This document shows positions 6,577 through 13,814 of a DNA stretch of 23,142 nt, piece by piece (position 1 is the stretch's first letter; each line of letters begins with the position of its first letter). Source of the stretch: an uncultured Oscillibacter sp. Its GTDB lineage: Bacteria; Bacillota; Clostridia; Oscillospirales; Oscillospiraceae. The stretch is taken from positions 1 to 23,142 of the forward strand of contig UQVS01000028.1 of NCBI GenBank assembly GCA_900544615.1, in the 5' to 3' direction. Both the position numbers and the translations under genes were made by a program. The notes below the pieces were generated by a model. That model saw only the letters and a list, made by a program, of their open reading frames with translations, was not told the origin of the DNA and ran no database searches.

Positions 6577-7578
6577 TTGGCTAAAATCAAAGACACCGAT
6601 TATCTGGCGATCTCGGCCCGGATCCGTGCCATGGAAACCACGCTGCTGACGGCAGAGCGGATGGAGCGGCTTCTGGTGGCCCACAGCGGCGAGGAAGTGT
6701 CCAAGCTTTTACAGGAGTGCGGCTACCCGGAACTGGACGCCGCACGGCCGGAGGCCATGGACGCCGCGCTGTCTCAGGCGCGGGAAGCGCTGCTGGCCGA
6801 TTTGGGCGACAGCGCGCCGGACCCCAGATATATCGACATTTTCAAGCTGAAATACGACTATCACAACGCAAAGACCATCCTGAAGGCAGCCGCCATGGGG
6901 ACAGACCCGGCGCGGATGTTGATGGACATGGGCCGCGTCAGTGCGTCGGAGCTGAAAACCGCTATGGACAGCGGGGAACTGGACGGCCTGCCCGGAACGC
7001 TGCCGGAGGCCGTTGCGGAAGCGAAATCCGTGCTGGATACCACCCGTGACCCCCAGCTCAGCGACATTACGCTGGATCGCTGGATGTACCGGGATATGGC
7101 GCAGGTGGCGGATGTCACCGGCAGCGCGTTCCTCCGGGGCTATGTGGCCGCCCAGATCGATGCAGCCAATCTCCGCGCCCTGATCCGCACGCTGCGGATG
7201 GGGAAAAACGCTGATTTTCTGGCCGGCGTCCTCTTTGACGGCGGCGGGATCGACCCGGCGGCAATTCTGGCTGTGGCGGCTGAGCGGGGAAGCGGGCTGG
7301 AAGAGGTCTACGGCTCCACCCGGTTCGCACAGGCGGCGGAAGCGGGAGAAGCGGCGCTGAAAGGCGGCTCTCTGACGGAGTTTGAAAAACGCTGCGACGA
7401 TGCCGTGGCCGACTATCTCTCCGGGGCACAGATGATCCCCTTCGGGGAGGCCCCCATGCTGGCGTATCTGGCGGCGCGGGAGACGGAGTATACCAACATC
7501 CGTATTCTGCTGATGGGCCGCGCCGCCGGGTTAAGCCCGGAGATCATCCGGTCCCGCCTGCGGCGGATCAACGCGTAA
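6577..7578 (+). CDS. ntpC: V-type ATPase subunit C (subunit d), rotor-ring socket
   Basis: A 333-residue helical protein of the AC39/subunit d family. It caps the proteolipid ring and connects it to the central D-F shaft. The N-terminus KDTDYLAISARIRAMETTLL matches the usual opening of bacterial subunit C. Translation starts at TTG (6577), supported by a strong AGGGGGGAGG site five bases upstream. The only nearby ATG (6572) is out of frame. The TTG start may lower its yield; one copy per enzyme is needed, against three of A and B. Confidence 0.93.
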   Translation: MAKIKDTDYLAISARIRAMETTLLTAERMERLLVAHSGEEVSKLLQECGYPELDAARPEAMDAALSQAREALLADLGDSAPDPRYIDIFKLKYDYHNAKTILKAAAMGTDPARMLMDMGRVSASELKTAMDSGELDGLPGTLPEAVAEAKSVLDTTRDPQLSDITLDRWMYRDMAQVADVTGSAFLRGYVAAQIDAANLRALIRTLRMGKNADFLAGVLFDGGGIDPAAILAVAAERGSGLEEVYGSTRFAQAAEAGEAALKGGSLTEFEKRCDDAVADYLSGAQMIPFGEAPMLAYLAARETEYTNIRILLMGRAAGLSPEIIRSRLRRINA

Positions 7579-7590
7579 GGAGGGGAGAAC

Positions 7591-7908
7591 ATGGCAGCAA
7601 CGTATTCCATCGCCGTCGTGGGCGATTGGGAGTCCGTCATGGGCTTCCGGGCGTTGGGACTGGACACCTATCCCGTCACCTCGGTGGAGGAGGCGCGGAA
7701 AACCGTCCATGACCTTGCCAAAACCGACTGCGCGGTGATTTATCTGACGGAAACGCTGGCAAAGGATATGCCGGATGTGCTGAATCGGTACAAGGACGAG
7801 ATCCAGCCCGCCATCATCCTGATCCCCGGCCGGGAAGGCTCTCTGGGCATTGGCAAGGCCAATATTCAGAGCGCAATCGAGCGGGCCGTCGGCGCGGACA
7901 TTCTGTAG
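7591..7908 (+). CDS. ntpG: V-type ATPase central stalk subunit F (NtpG)
   Basis: A 105-residue protein of the ATP-synt_F family, with the alternating beta-alpha pattern starting IAVVGDWESVMGFRALGL. It binds the exposed part of subunit D in the rotor shaft and modulates ATPase activity. AAGGAGGGG just before ATG 7591 gives a strong start. It is followed by the only long gap of the operon, which separates the stalk and membrane genes from the head genes A, B and D. Confidence 0.92.
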   Translation: MAATYSIAVVGDWESVMGFRALGLDTYPVTSVEEARKTVHDLAKTDCAVIYLTETLAKDMPDVLNRYKDEIQPAIILIPGREGSLGIGKANIQSAIERAVGADIL

Positions 7909-8172
7909 AAATTTAAAGAGGGGATTCCATCCCCCCTTTAGATTCCCCCCACCAGTGAGATCCACTCACTGGTGTGTGCGCCCAGGGCGCACAGGTCGTG
8001 GTGTTTTTGTCAGGCGCATGTCCTGACAAAAAGATTTTAAAACAAACTGCCGTCAGACGCGAAAGGTGGACTGACCTGAACTGGCATGACGGTAAACGGC
8101 TTTGAACGGCAGGGGGATCCAAGCGATTTTATCTGTTCCTTCTGCGAATCTGATGAAAGAAGGTTATCAAAT
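7909..8172 (+). other. Structured intercistronic region with four stem-loops
   Basis: This 264-base gap interrupts an otherwise tightly packed operon. It contains four consecutive stem-loops. The first is 7914-7940 (AAAGAGGGG with CCCCCCTTT, one mismatch). The second is 7950-7974 (perfect CACCAGTGAG with CTCACTGGTG). The third is 7975-7993 (TGTGCGC with GCGCACA). The fourth is 8004-8032 (perfect TTTTTGTCAGG with CCTGACAAAAA). A weaker pairing, CCGTCA (8050-8055) with TGACGG (8087-8092), follows. None ends in a long U run except possibly by read-through, so simple termination is not the obvious job. It could be an mRNA processing or stabilising element for ntpABD, or an inserted palindromic repeat. 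Confidence 0.75.
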
Positions 8173-9945
8173 TTGAGCGGTAAAGTTGTTAAAGTTTCCG
8201 GGCCGCTGGTGGTGGCTACGGGTCTGGCGGACGCCAATATGTCCGACGTGGTCCGTGTCGGCCCCCAGCGCCTGATCGGCGAGATCCTGACCATGAAAGG
8301 GGACACCGCCAACATTCAGGTCTATGAGGAGACCTCTGGTCTGGGCCCCGGCGCTGAGGTGGAAACCACCGGCGCACCCATGAGCGTGGAGCTTGGCCCC
8401 GGCATGATCGAGGGCATTTACGACGGCATCCAGCGCCCGCTGGAGAAGATCGTGGAAAAGGTGGGCGCCTGCATCACCCGCGGCGTGGAGGTTCCCGCCG
8501 TGGATCACGAGAAGAAGTGGGAGTTCAAAGCGGTTGCCAAGGTGGGCGATCAGGTGATCGGCGGCGATGTGCTGGGCACGGTGCAGGAGACTGCCGTGGT
8601 GCTTCATAAGATCATGGTGCCGCCCACCATGCGCGGTACCGTCACCTCCATCCAGAGCGGCTCTTTCAATGTGACGGAGACCATCGCCACCCTGAAAACC
8701 GAGGATGGGAAGGAAGTTCCCCTCACCATGCTCCAGAAGTGGCCCGTCCGTGTGGGCCGTCCCTATACGAAAAAGTATCCCCCCAAGAAGCCTCTGTGCT
8801 CCGGCCAGCGGATCATCGACACCATGTTCCCCATTGCCAAGGGCGGCACGGCGGCTGTTCCCGGCCCCTTCGGTTCCGGTAAGACCGTGGTGCAGCACCA
8901 GCTGGCCAAGTGGTCGGATGTGGATATCGTGGTCTACATCGGCTGCGGCGAGCGCGGCAACGAGATGACGGACGTTCTGCGGGAGTTCCCGGAGCTGAAG
9001 GATCCCCGCACCGGCGAGTCCCTGATGAAGCGGACGGTGCTGATCGCCAACACCTCCGATATGCCTGTGGCCGCCCGTGAGGCGTCCGTGTATACCGGCA
9101 TCACCATCGCGGAATACTTCCGCGATATGGGCTATGATGTGGCTGTCATTGCAGACTCCACCTCCCGCTGGGCCGAGGCCCTCCGCGAGATGTCCGGCCG
9201 TCTGGAGGAAATGCCCGGCGAGGAAGGCTACCCCGCGTATCTGGCCTCCCGTCTGGCTCAGTTCTACGAGCGGGCCGGCAGCGTGGAGTGCATCGGCTCC
9301 GACGAGCGCCGGGGCAGCCTGACAGCGGTGGGCGCCGTGTCTCCTCCGGGCGGCGACCTCTCCGAGCCGGTTTCTCAGGCCACCATGCGGATCGTCAAGG
9401 TGTTCTGGGCGCTGGACTCCTCTCTGGCCTACAAGCGTCATTTCCCGGCCATCAACTGGCTGAGCTCCTACTCCCTGTATCTGGATTCCCTGAAGCCGTG
9501 GTTTGACGAAAATCTCGGCCCCGAATTCATGCAGGACCGCACCAGGGCCATGAGCATTCTGCAAAACGAGGCCAGCCTGAACGAGATCGTCCAGCTGGTG
9601 GGTAAGGATGCGCTGGGCGCTGCCGACCAGCTGACGCTGGAGGTGGCCCGGATGGTTCGCGAGGACTTCCTGCAGCAGAACGCCTTTATGGACGTGGATA
9701 GCTTCTCCGACTATGGGCGGCAGAAGAAGCTGCTGGGCATGATCCTCAGTTATGACGCCCTGTGCCGGGACGCCATTGCCAAGGGCGCTTCCGTGCAGGA
9801 ACTGTTCCAGATCCCGGCCCGTGAGCAGATCGGCCGGGCCAAGAGCGTGCCTGCCGAGGAATATGAGACTGTTTACAACCAGATCCAGTCCGATATGGAG
9901 CAGCAGATCGCTGCCATTGCCGCCAAAGGAGGGGATGACGAATGA
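8173..9945 (+). CDS. ntpA: V-type ATPase catalytic subunit A
   Basis: A 590-residue catalytic subunit that hydrolyses or makes ATP at the A-B interfaces of the head. The P-loop GPFGSGKT spans 231-238 with K237. The catalytic glutamate is E260 in CGERGNE. Both sit one residue from their E. hirae NtpA equivalents (K238, E261). The protein has the long non-homologous insert typical of subunit A. The start is placed at TTG 8173 (SGKVVKVSGPLVV follows), where family members begin, with AGAAGG nine bases upstream. An in-frame ATG at 8086 would add 29 atypical residues and reach into the structured leader. The stop overlaps the ntpB start in ATGA. Confidence 0.95.
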   Translation: MSGKVVKVSGPLVVATGLADANMSDVVRVGPQRLIGEILTMKGDTANIQVYEETSGLGPGAEVETTGAPMSVELGPGMIEGIYDGIQRPLEKIVEKVGACITRGVEVPAVDHEKKWEFKAVAKVGDQVIGGDVLGTVQETAVVLHKIMVPPTMRGTVTSIQSGSFNVTETIATLKTEDGKEVPLTMLQKWPVRVGRPYTKKYPPKKPLCSGQRIIDTMFPIAKGGTAAVPGPFGSGKTVVQHQLAKWSDVDIVVYIGCGERGNEMTDVLREFPELKDPRTGESLMKRTVLIANTSDMPVAAREASVYTGITIAEYFRDMGYDVAVIADSTSRWAEALREMSGRLEEMPGEEGYPAYLASRLAQFYERAGSVECIGSDERRGSLTAVGAVSPPGGDLSEPVSQATMRIVKVFWALDSSLAYKRHFPAINWLSSYSLYLDSLKPWFDENLGPEFMQDRTRAMSILQNEASLNEIVQLVGKDALGAADQLTLEVARMVREDFLQQNAFMDVDSFSDYGRQKKLLGMILSYDALCRDAIAKGASVQELFQIPAREQIGRAKSVPAEEYETVYNQIQSDMEQQIAAIAAKGGDDE

Positions 9946-11330
9946 TCCGTGAATATAAAACCGTTGAGGAGATCAGCGGCCCTCTGATGATGGTTCGCAT
10001 GGTGGAAAACGTCACCTATGACGAACTGGTGGAGATCGAGCTGCACGACGGCTCCATCCGCCGGGGCAAGGTGCTGGAGGTCAACGGCGACGCCGCCGTA
10101 GTCCAGCTCTTCGAGTCTGCCGCCGGGATCAATCTGGCGGACGCCAAGGTTCGTTTTCTGGGACACCCCCTGCAGCTGGGCGTGTCCGGCGATATGCTGG
10201 GCCGGGTGTTCAACGGCATGGGCCAGCCCATTGACGGCGGCCCGGAGATCCTGCCGGAAGAGTACCGGGACATCAACGGCCTGCCCATGAACCCCGCTGC
10301 CCGTGACTATCCCAACGAGTTCATCCAGACCGGTGTTTCCACCATTGACGGCCTGAACACGCTGGTTCGCGGCCAGAAGCTGCCGATTTTCTCCGGCTCC
10401 GGCCTGCCTCACGCCAATCTGGCGGCGCAGATCGCCCGGCAGGCCAAGGTGCTGGGAGACGAAGGCTCCAACTTCGCCGTGGTGTTCGCCGCCATCGGCA
10501 TCACCTTTGAGGAGTCTGAGTTCTTTGTCAGCGAGTTCAAGCGCACCGGCGCCATTGACCGCACCGTGCTGTTCAGCAACCTTGCAAACGACCCCGCCGT
10601 GGAGCGTATTTCCACCCCCCGTATGGCCCTGACCGCCGCAGAGTATCTGGCCTTTGAGAAGGGAATGCAGGTGCTGGTCATCATGACCGACATCACTAAC
10701 TACGCCGAAGCCCTCCGCGAAGTCTCCGCCGCCAAGAAGGAAGTCCCCGGACGCCGCGGCTTCCCCGGCTATCTGTATACCGACCTTGCCACCCTGTATG
10801 AACGGGCCGGCCGCCGTCTGGGCAATCCCGGCTCCATCACCCTGATCCCCATCCTGACCATGCCTGAGGACGATAAGACCCACCCCATCCCTGACCTGAC
10901 GGGCTATATCACCGAGGGCCAGATCATCCTGAGCCGCGCCCTGTACCGTCAGGGCATCCATCCCCCTGTGGACGTGCTGCCCTCTCTGTCCCGCCTGAAG
11001 GATAAGGGCATCGGCGAGGGCAAGACCCGCGAGGATCACGCCAGCACCATGAACCAGCTCTTTGCCGCCTATGCCACCGGCAAGGATAACAAGGAGCTGA
11101 TGAGCATTCTTGGCGAGGCGGCGCTGACGCCTACGGATCTGCTGTACGCCAAGTTTGCCGATGAGTTTGAAAAACGCTACGTCAACCAGGGCTACGAGGA
11201 GAACCGCTCCATCGAGGAAACGCTGAATCTGGGCTGGGAGCTGCTGAGCATCCTGCCCAAGAGCGAGTTGAAGCGGATCAAGCCGGAGCTGATCGAAAAG
11301 TACTGGCCGAAAAAAGACGAGCAGAAGTAA
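9942..11330 (+). CDS. ntpB: V-type ATPase regulatory subunit B
   Basis: A 462-residue non-catalytic partner of subunit A. It lacks a Walker A sequence, having SGSGLPHANLAAQ in its place, as B subunits do. It supplies the arginine finger R351 in LPSLSRLKDKGIG, corresponding to R350 of E. hirae. Length is normal. AAAGGAGGGG (9925-9934) precedes the ATG, and the four-base overlap with ntpA suggests coupled synthesis of the two head subunits in equal amounts. Confidence 0.97.
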   Translation: MIREYKTVEEISGPLMMVRMVENVTYDELVEIELHDGSIRRGKVLEVNGDAAVVQLFESAAGINLADAKVRFLGHPLQLGVSGDMLGRVFNGMGQPIDGGPEILPEEYRDINGLPMNPAARDYPNEFIQTGVSTIDGLNTLVRGQKLPIFSGSGLPHANLAAQIARQAKVLGDEGSNFAVVFAAIGITFEESEFFVSEFKRTGAIDRTVLFSNLANDPAVERISTPRMALTAAEYLAFEKGMQVLVIMTDITNYAEALREVSAAKKEVPGRRGFPGYLYTDLATLYERAGRRLGNPGSITLIPILTMPEDDKTHPIPDLTGYITEGQIILSRALYRQGIHPPVDVLPSLSRLKDKGIGEGKTREDHASTMNQLFAAYATGKDNKELMSILGEAALTPTDLLYAKFADEFEKRYVNQGYEENRSIEETLNLGWELLSILPKSELKRIKPELIEKYWPKKDEQK

Positions 11331-11343
11331 GGAGGGGTGAACC

Positions 11344-12051
11344 ATGGCGAATATCACGGTCAGCCCTACCCGCATGGAGCTCACCCGTCTCAAGGGCAAG
11401 CTGAAAACCGCCCAGCGGGGCCACAAGCTGCTGAAGGATAAGCGGGATGAGCTGATGAAGCAGTTTCTGGATACGGTCCGGGAGGTGCGTTCTCTCCGCG
11501 CCGAGGTGGAGGAGGACCTGATGGCTGTCCACAAGTCCTTTACGGTGGCCTCCGCCCTTATGTCCTCCGAAGCGCTGGAACAGGCGCTGCTGTATCCTAA
11601 GCAGAGCGTGGAGCTTACCCGCACCACCCAGAACATCATGTCCGTCAACGTGCCGGTGTACGATTTCCAGACGAAAACCAAGTCGGATTCCGACATCTAT
11701 CCCTACGGCTTTGCCGCTACCTCCGGCGAGCTGGACGACGCCGTAGAAGCGCTGGGACACGTGTTTCGGAAGATGCTGAAGCTGGCGCAGATCGAAAAAT
11801 CCGCCCAGCTCATGGCAGAGGAGATCGAAAAGACCCGCCGCCGGGTCAACGCGCTGGAATATGTGATGATCCCCAATACGCAGGAAGCCATCCGCTATAT
11901 CACCATGAAGCTGGATGAAAATGACCGTTCTACCACCACCCGGCTCATGAAAGTGAAGGATATGCTTCTGAAGGAGGCCATTGAGGAAAAGCGGGCGGCA
12001 GATGCCGCAGCTTTGGAGACGTTCTCCGGCGGGGAAGCACAGAAAGCCTGA
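11344..12051 (+). CDS. ntpD: V-type ATPase central shaft subunit D
   Basis: A 235-residue subunit with long N- and C-terminal helices that form the coiled-coil axle inside the A3B3 head. The start TRMELTRLKGKLKTAQRGHKLLK and the later LEYVMIPN motif are family hallmarks. A strong AAGGAGGGG site precedes ATG 11344. It closes the operon; a terminator lies 12 bases downstream. The ntpJ potassium-transporter gene found at the end of the E. hirae operon is absent here. Confidence 0.95.
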   Translation: MANITVSPTRMELTRLKGKLKTAQRGHKLLKDKRDELMKQFLDTVREVRSLRAEVEEDLMAVHKSFTVASALMSSEALEQALLYPKQSVELTRTTQNIMSVNVPVYDFQTKTKSDSDIYPYGFAATSGELDDAVEALGHVFRKMLKLAQIEKSAQLMAEEIEKTRRRVNALEYVMIPNTQEAIRYITMKLDENDRSTTTRLMKVKDMLLKEAIEEKRAADAAALETFSGGEAQKA

Positions 12052-12062
12052 AACCCTGTATG

Positions 12063-12092
12063 AAAAACCTCCGGCTCTGCCGGAGGTTTTTC
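12063..12092 (+). terminator. Terminator of the V-type ATPase operon
   Basis: AAAAACCTCCGG (12063-12074), loop CTCTG, CCGGAGGTTTTT (12080-12091). A perfect 12-bp stem with a terminal T run, directly after ntpD. Confidence 0.93.
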
Positions 12093-12152
12093 TGCTTCTT
12101 GCGCCGGGGAGAGGAATATGCTAAAATGCCGTCAGGAAAGGGCGTGGGCGCA

Positions 12153-12458
12153 ATGTGGTATGTCTATATGCTGCGCTGTGGGGACGGCAGCCTTTACACA
12201 GGCTCCACCACGGATGTGGCCCGGCGGCTCCGGGAGCACCAGATCGGAACGGGAGCCAAATATACCCGCAGCCGCCCGCCGGTGACGCTGGCCTACACAG
12301 AGGAAGCACCAGACCGCTCTGCTGCCCTGCGCCGGGAAGCGGCCATCAAAAAGCTGCCCCGCAGACAGAAGCTGGAGCTTATAAAAAACGGGTTCGACGA
12401 TCCAGACGGGAATGGAGCTTTTCCTTTGGGCACGTGTCCCCCAAGGGAAAAGGAATGA
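12153..12458 (+). CDS. GIY-YIG domain protein, UPF0213 type
   Basis: A 101-residue single-domain protein of the small GIY-YIG (UvrC/URI-like) family. Visible landmarks are YVYMLRC (residues 3-9), the YTG of LYTGST (15-19), R25, H29, GAKYTR (34-39) and E62 in REAAIKKL, the likely metal-binding catalytic glutamate. The family is nuclease-like, but the UPF0213 branch has no settled substrate. ATG 12153 is chosen because the domain begins there, with AGGAAAGG about 11 bases before it. Upstream in-frame codons run into the ATPase terminator. The last 20 or so residues are encoded by a 13-bp palindrome (12418-12452) and do not resemble the family, so the tail may be acquired. Confidence 0.85.
   Translation: MWYVYMLRCGDGSLYTGSTTDVARRLREHQIGTGAKYTRSRPPVTLAYTEEAPDRSAALRREAAIKKLPRRQKLELIKNGFDDPDGNGAFPLGTCPPREKE
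12418..12452. repeat. Palindrome across the 3' end of the GIY-YIG gene
   Basis: CTTTTCCTTTGGG (12418-12430), a nine-base loop, and CCCAAGGGAAAAG (12440-12452); 13 pairs with one G-U. It is too long and regular for chance and lies inside the reading frame, four bases before its stop. It may be an interspersed palindromic repeat. Confidence 0.65.
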
Positions 12459-12503
12459 GATCCTACCCCTGTACAGCCGGAAAAACGAAAAGAAGGGAAT
12501 CAG

Positions 12504-12971
12504 ATGAGAAGAAAAGATCGGGAACTGACGCCGGAGCAGGCGTGGGAAATCGTGGATCGGTGTGCGGACGGCGTGGTGTCCATGATGGATGACGCCGGCG
12601 CGCCCTATGCTGTGCCGGTGAATCTTGTCCGGGAGGACAACCGGGTGTACTTCCACAGCGCCATGGCAGGGAAAAAGGCAGACTGTATGCGGAAGCATCC
12701 CAACGTATGCGTCGCCTGCGTGGAAAGCGGCGCGGAGATCGACCAGCCGGGACTGACCACCCGGTATGCCGCTGCCATCCTGACGGGAACGGCGGCAGAG
12801 GTAACGGACGCAGCGGAAAAGGTAAACGCCCTGCGGCTGCTGTGCCGGAAGCTGGCGCCGGAGAACCCCTACTGGCAGGGGGATTTTCACGACTGCATCG
12901 GCCACACCGCCGTGTGGCGCATCACCGTGGCTGAGATCACGGGAAAGGCCAACCGGGGCAAGCCGGAATAA
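12504..12971 (+). CDS. NimA-like pyridoxamine 5'-phosphate oxidase-fold flavoprotein
   Basis: A 155-residue protein with the split-barrel FMN-binding fold. The opening MRRKDRELTPEQAWEIVDRCADGV and the segments PYAVPVNLV, VYFHSAM and GHTAVWRI fit the NimA / 5-nitroimidazole-reductase-like group within the PNPOx superfamily. Such proteins bind FMN or related cofactors as dimers and reduce small substrates. Whether this one acts on nitroimidazoles cannot be told from sequence. AGAAGGGA stands before the ATG. The gene lies 45 bases after the GIY-YIG gene and is probably cotranscribed, and converges on the XRE regulator gene. Confidence 0.85.
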   Translation: MRRKDRELTPEQAWEIVDRCADGVVSMMDDAGAPYAVPVNLVREDNRVYFHSAMAGKKADCMRKHPNVCVACVESGAEIDQPGLTTRYAAAILTGTAAEVTDAAEKVNALRLLCRKLAPENPYWQGDFHDCIGHTAVWRITVAEITGKANRGKPE

Positions 12972-12977
12972 GAGAAG

Positions 12978-13020
12978 AACACACCGTGCCGGGAGCGCTG
13001 CTCGCGGCACGGTGTGTTTT
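12978..13020. terminator. Strong bidirectional terminator between convergent genes
   Basis: AACACACCGTGCCG (12978-12991) pairs perfectly with CGGCACGGTGTGTT (13005-13018), with a smaller GAGC/GCTC hairpin in the loop and a TTTTATT tail on plus. It begins seven bases after one gene and ends at the stop of the opposing gene. Confidence 0.92.
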
Positions 13021-13021
13021 A

Positions 13022-13723
13022 TTAAGAGGCAGGGATGTCCTGCGGCTTCGGGGTGGCCTGCCGCATCGCTGGAAAGCCCAGCAGACGCAGGGCCATGCCG
13101 AAAAAGGCGTAAAAATAGTGAGATTTGAGACTGAAATATACGATTCGGCCAAGAAACTGCCTGAGAAAATAGGAAAGGCTGTTATAGACATCGCTGTAAA
13201 TCAAAGCCCAGCACAGCGCCGGCAGCGCGATACCGCAGAGTGCAAGAACCAGCAGCCCCCGGCGCACCCGGCGGATGTAAAGTGTCTGAGGAGGCCGGAT
13301 GGGGATAAACAGACTCAGCAGCTGGGTCAGGGTCCAGCCCATCATACCCCAGGCAATGGGCTTCCAGACAGCAGAAAGTACAAAAACCGGCAGAAAATAT
13401 TCGTTCCGCTTCATACACGCAAGAACCCATGGGCGCAGATGCACCATGACACCCCAGAGAATCGCCGTCAGCCCGATGCCGGTCAGGGTAGGGAATACGG
13501 CGCGTCTCCGGCTTTCCGGCACCGGCGGGCCATAGAGGACAGCGTTGGCGTCCGTGCCGAAGATCTCTGCCAGCCGCAGGATCTGCTCCACATCCGGCCG
13601 GGTGCGGCCGTTTTCGTAGTTGGAGACGGTCTGCCGGGTGACAAACAGCCGCGCGGCCAGCTCGTCCTGCGTCATGTTCTGCCGTTTCCGCAGATCCCGG
13701 ATGTTTTTCCCAATGTCACGCAT
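13022..13723 (-). CDS. XRE-family transcriptional regulator with membrane domain
   Basis: A 233-residue protein. Residues 3-62 form an XRE/Cro-type helix-turn-helix (IGKNIRDLRKRQNMTQDELA, then RQTVSNYENGRTRPD as the recognition helix and following turn). From about 75 on, hydrophobic stretches at roughly 78-100, 109-141, 156-175 and 200-217 suggest three or four membrane helices. Membrane-anchored XRE regulators are frequent in Firmicutes; they may sense the envelope, but the signal and the regulon are unknown. The start is set at 13723 by GAGGTG six bases upstream. An in-frame ATG 51 bases earlier lacks a binding site. It is convergent with the flavoprotein gene. Confidence 0.85.
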   Translation of the reverse strand: MRDIGKNIRDLRKRQNMTQDELAARLFVTRQTVSNYENGRTRPDVEQILRLAEIFGTDANAVLYGPPVPESRRRAVFPTLTGIGLTAILWGVMVHLRPWVLACMKRNEYFLPVFVLSAVWKPIAWGMMGWTLTQLLSLFIPIRPPQTLYIRRVRRGLLVLALCGIALPALCWALIYSDVYNSLSYFLRQFLGRIVYFSLKSHYFYAFFGMALRLLGFPAMRQATPKPQDIPAS

Positions 13724-13814
13724 ACGTTTCACCTCGCCCCAAGCGTACCAAAAATCTGCCGGAATGTCACGCAAGGAATCTTTTCCATGACTGTTTTCGG
13801 GGGGACGGGCCGAT

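Noticed and set aside
7909..8172. ntpA starting at ATG 8086
   Set aside because: The added 29 residues do not resemble subunit A N-termini and there is no binding site before that ATG. TTG 8173 has both.
9873..11696. 607-codon open frame on minus, opposite ntpB and ntpD
   Set aside because: It crosses two genes of a conserved operon on the opposite strand and has no recognisable domain.
3156..12051. Reading the ATPase as an F-type ATP synthase
   Set aside because: Subunit A has the V/A-type insert and CGERGNE, the ring protein is a double-hairpin proteolipid, and the order F-I-K-E-C-G-A-B-D is that of V-type enzymes.
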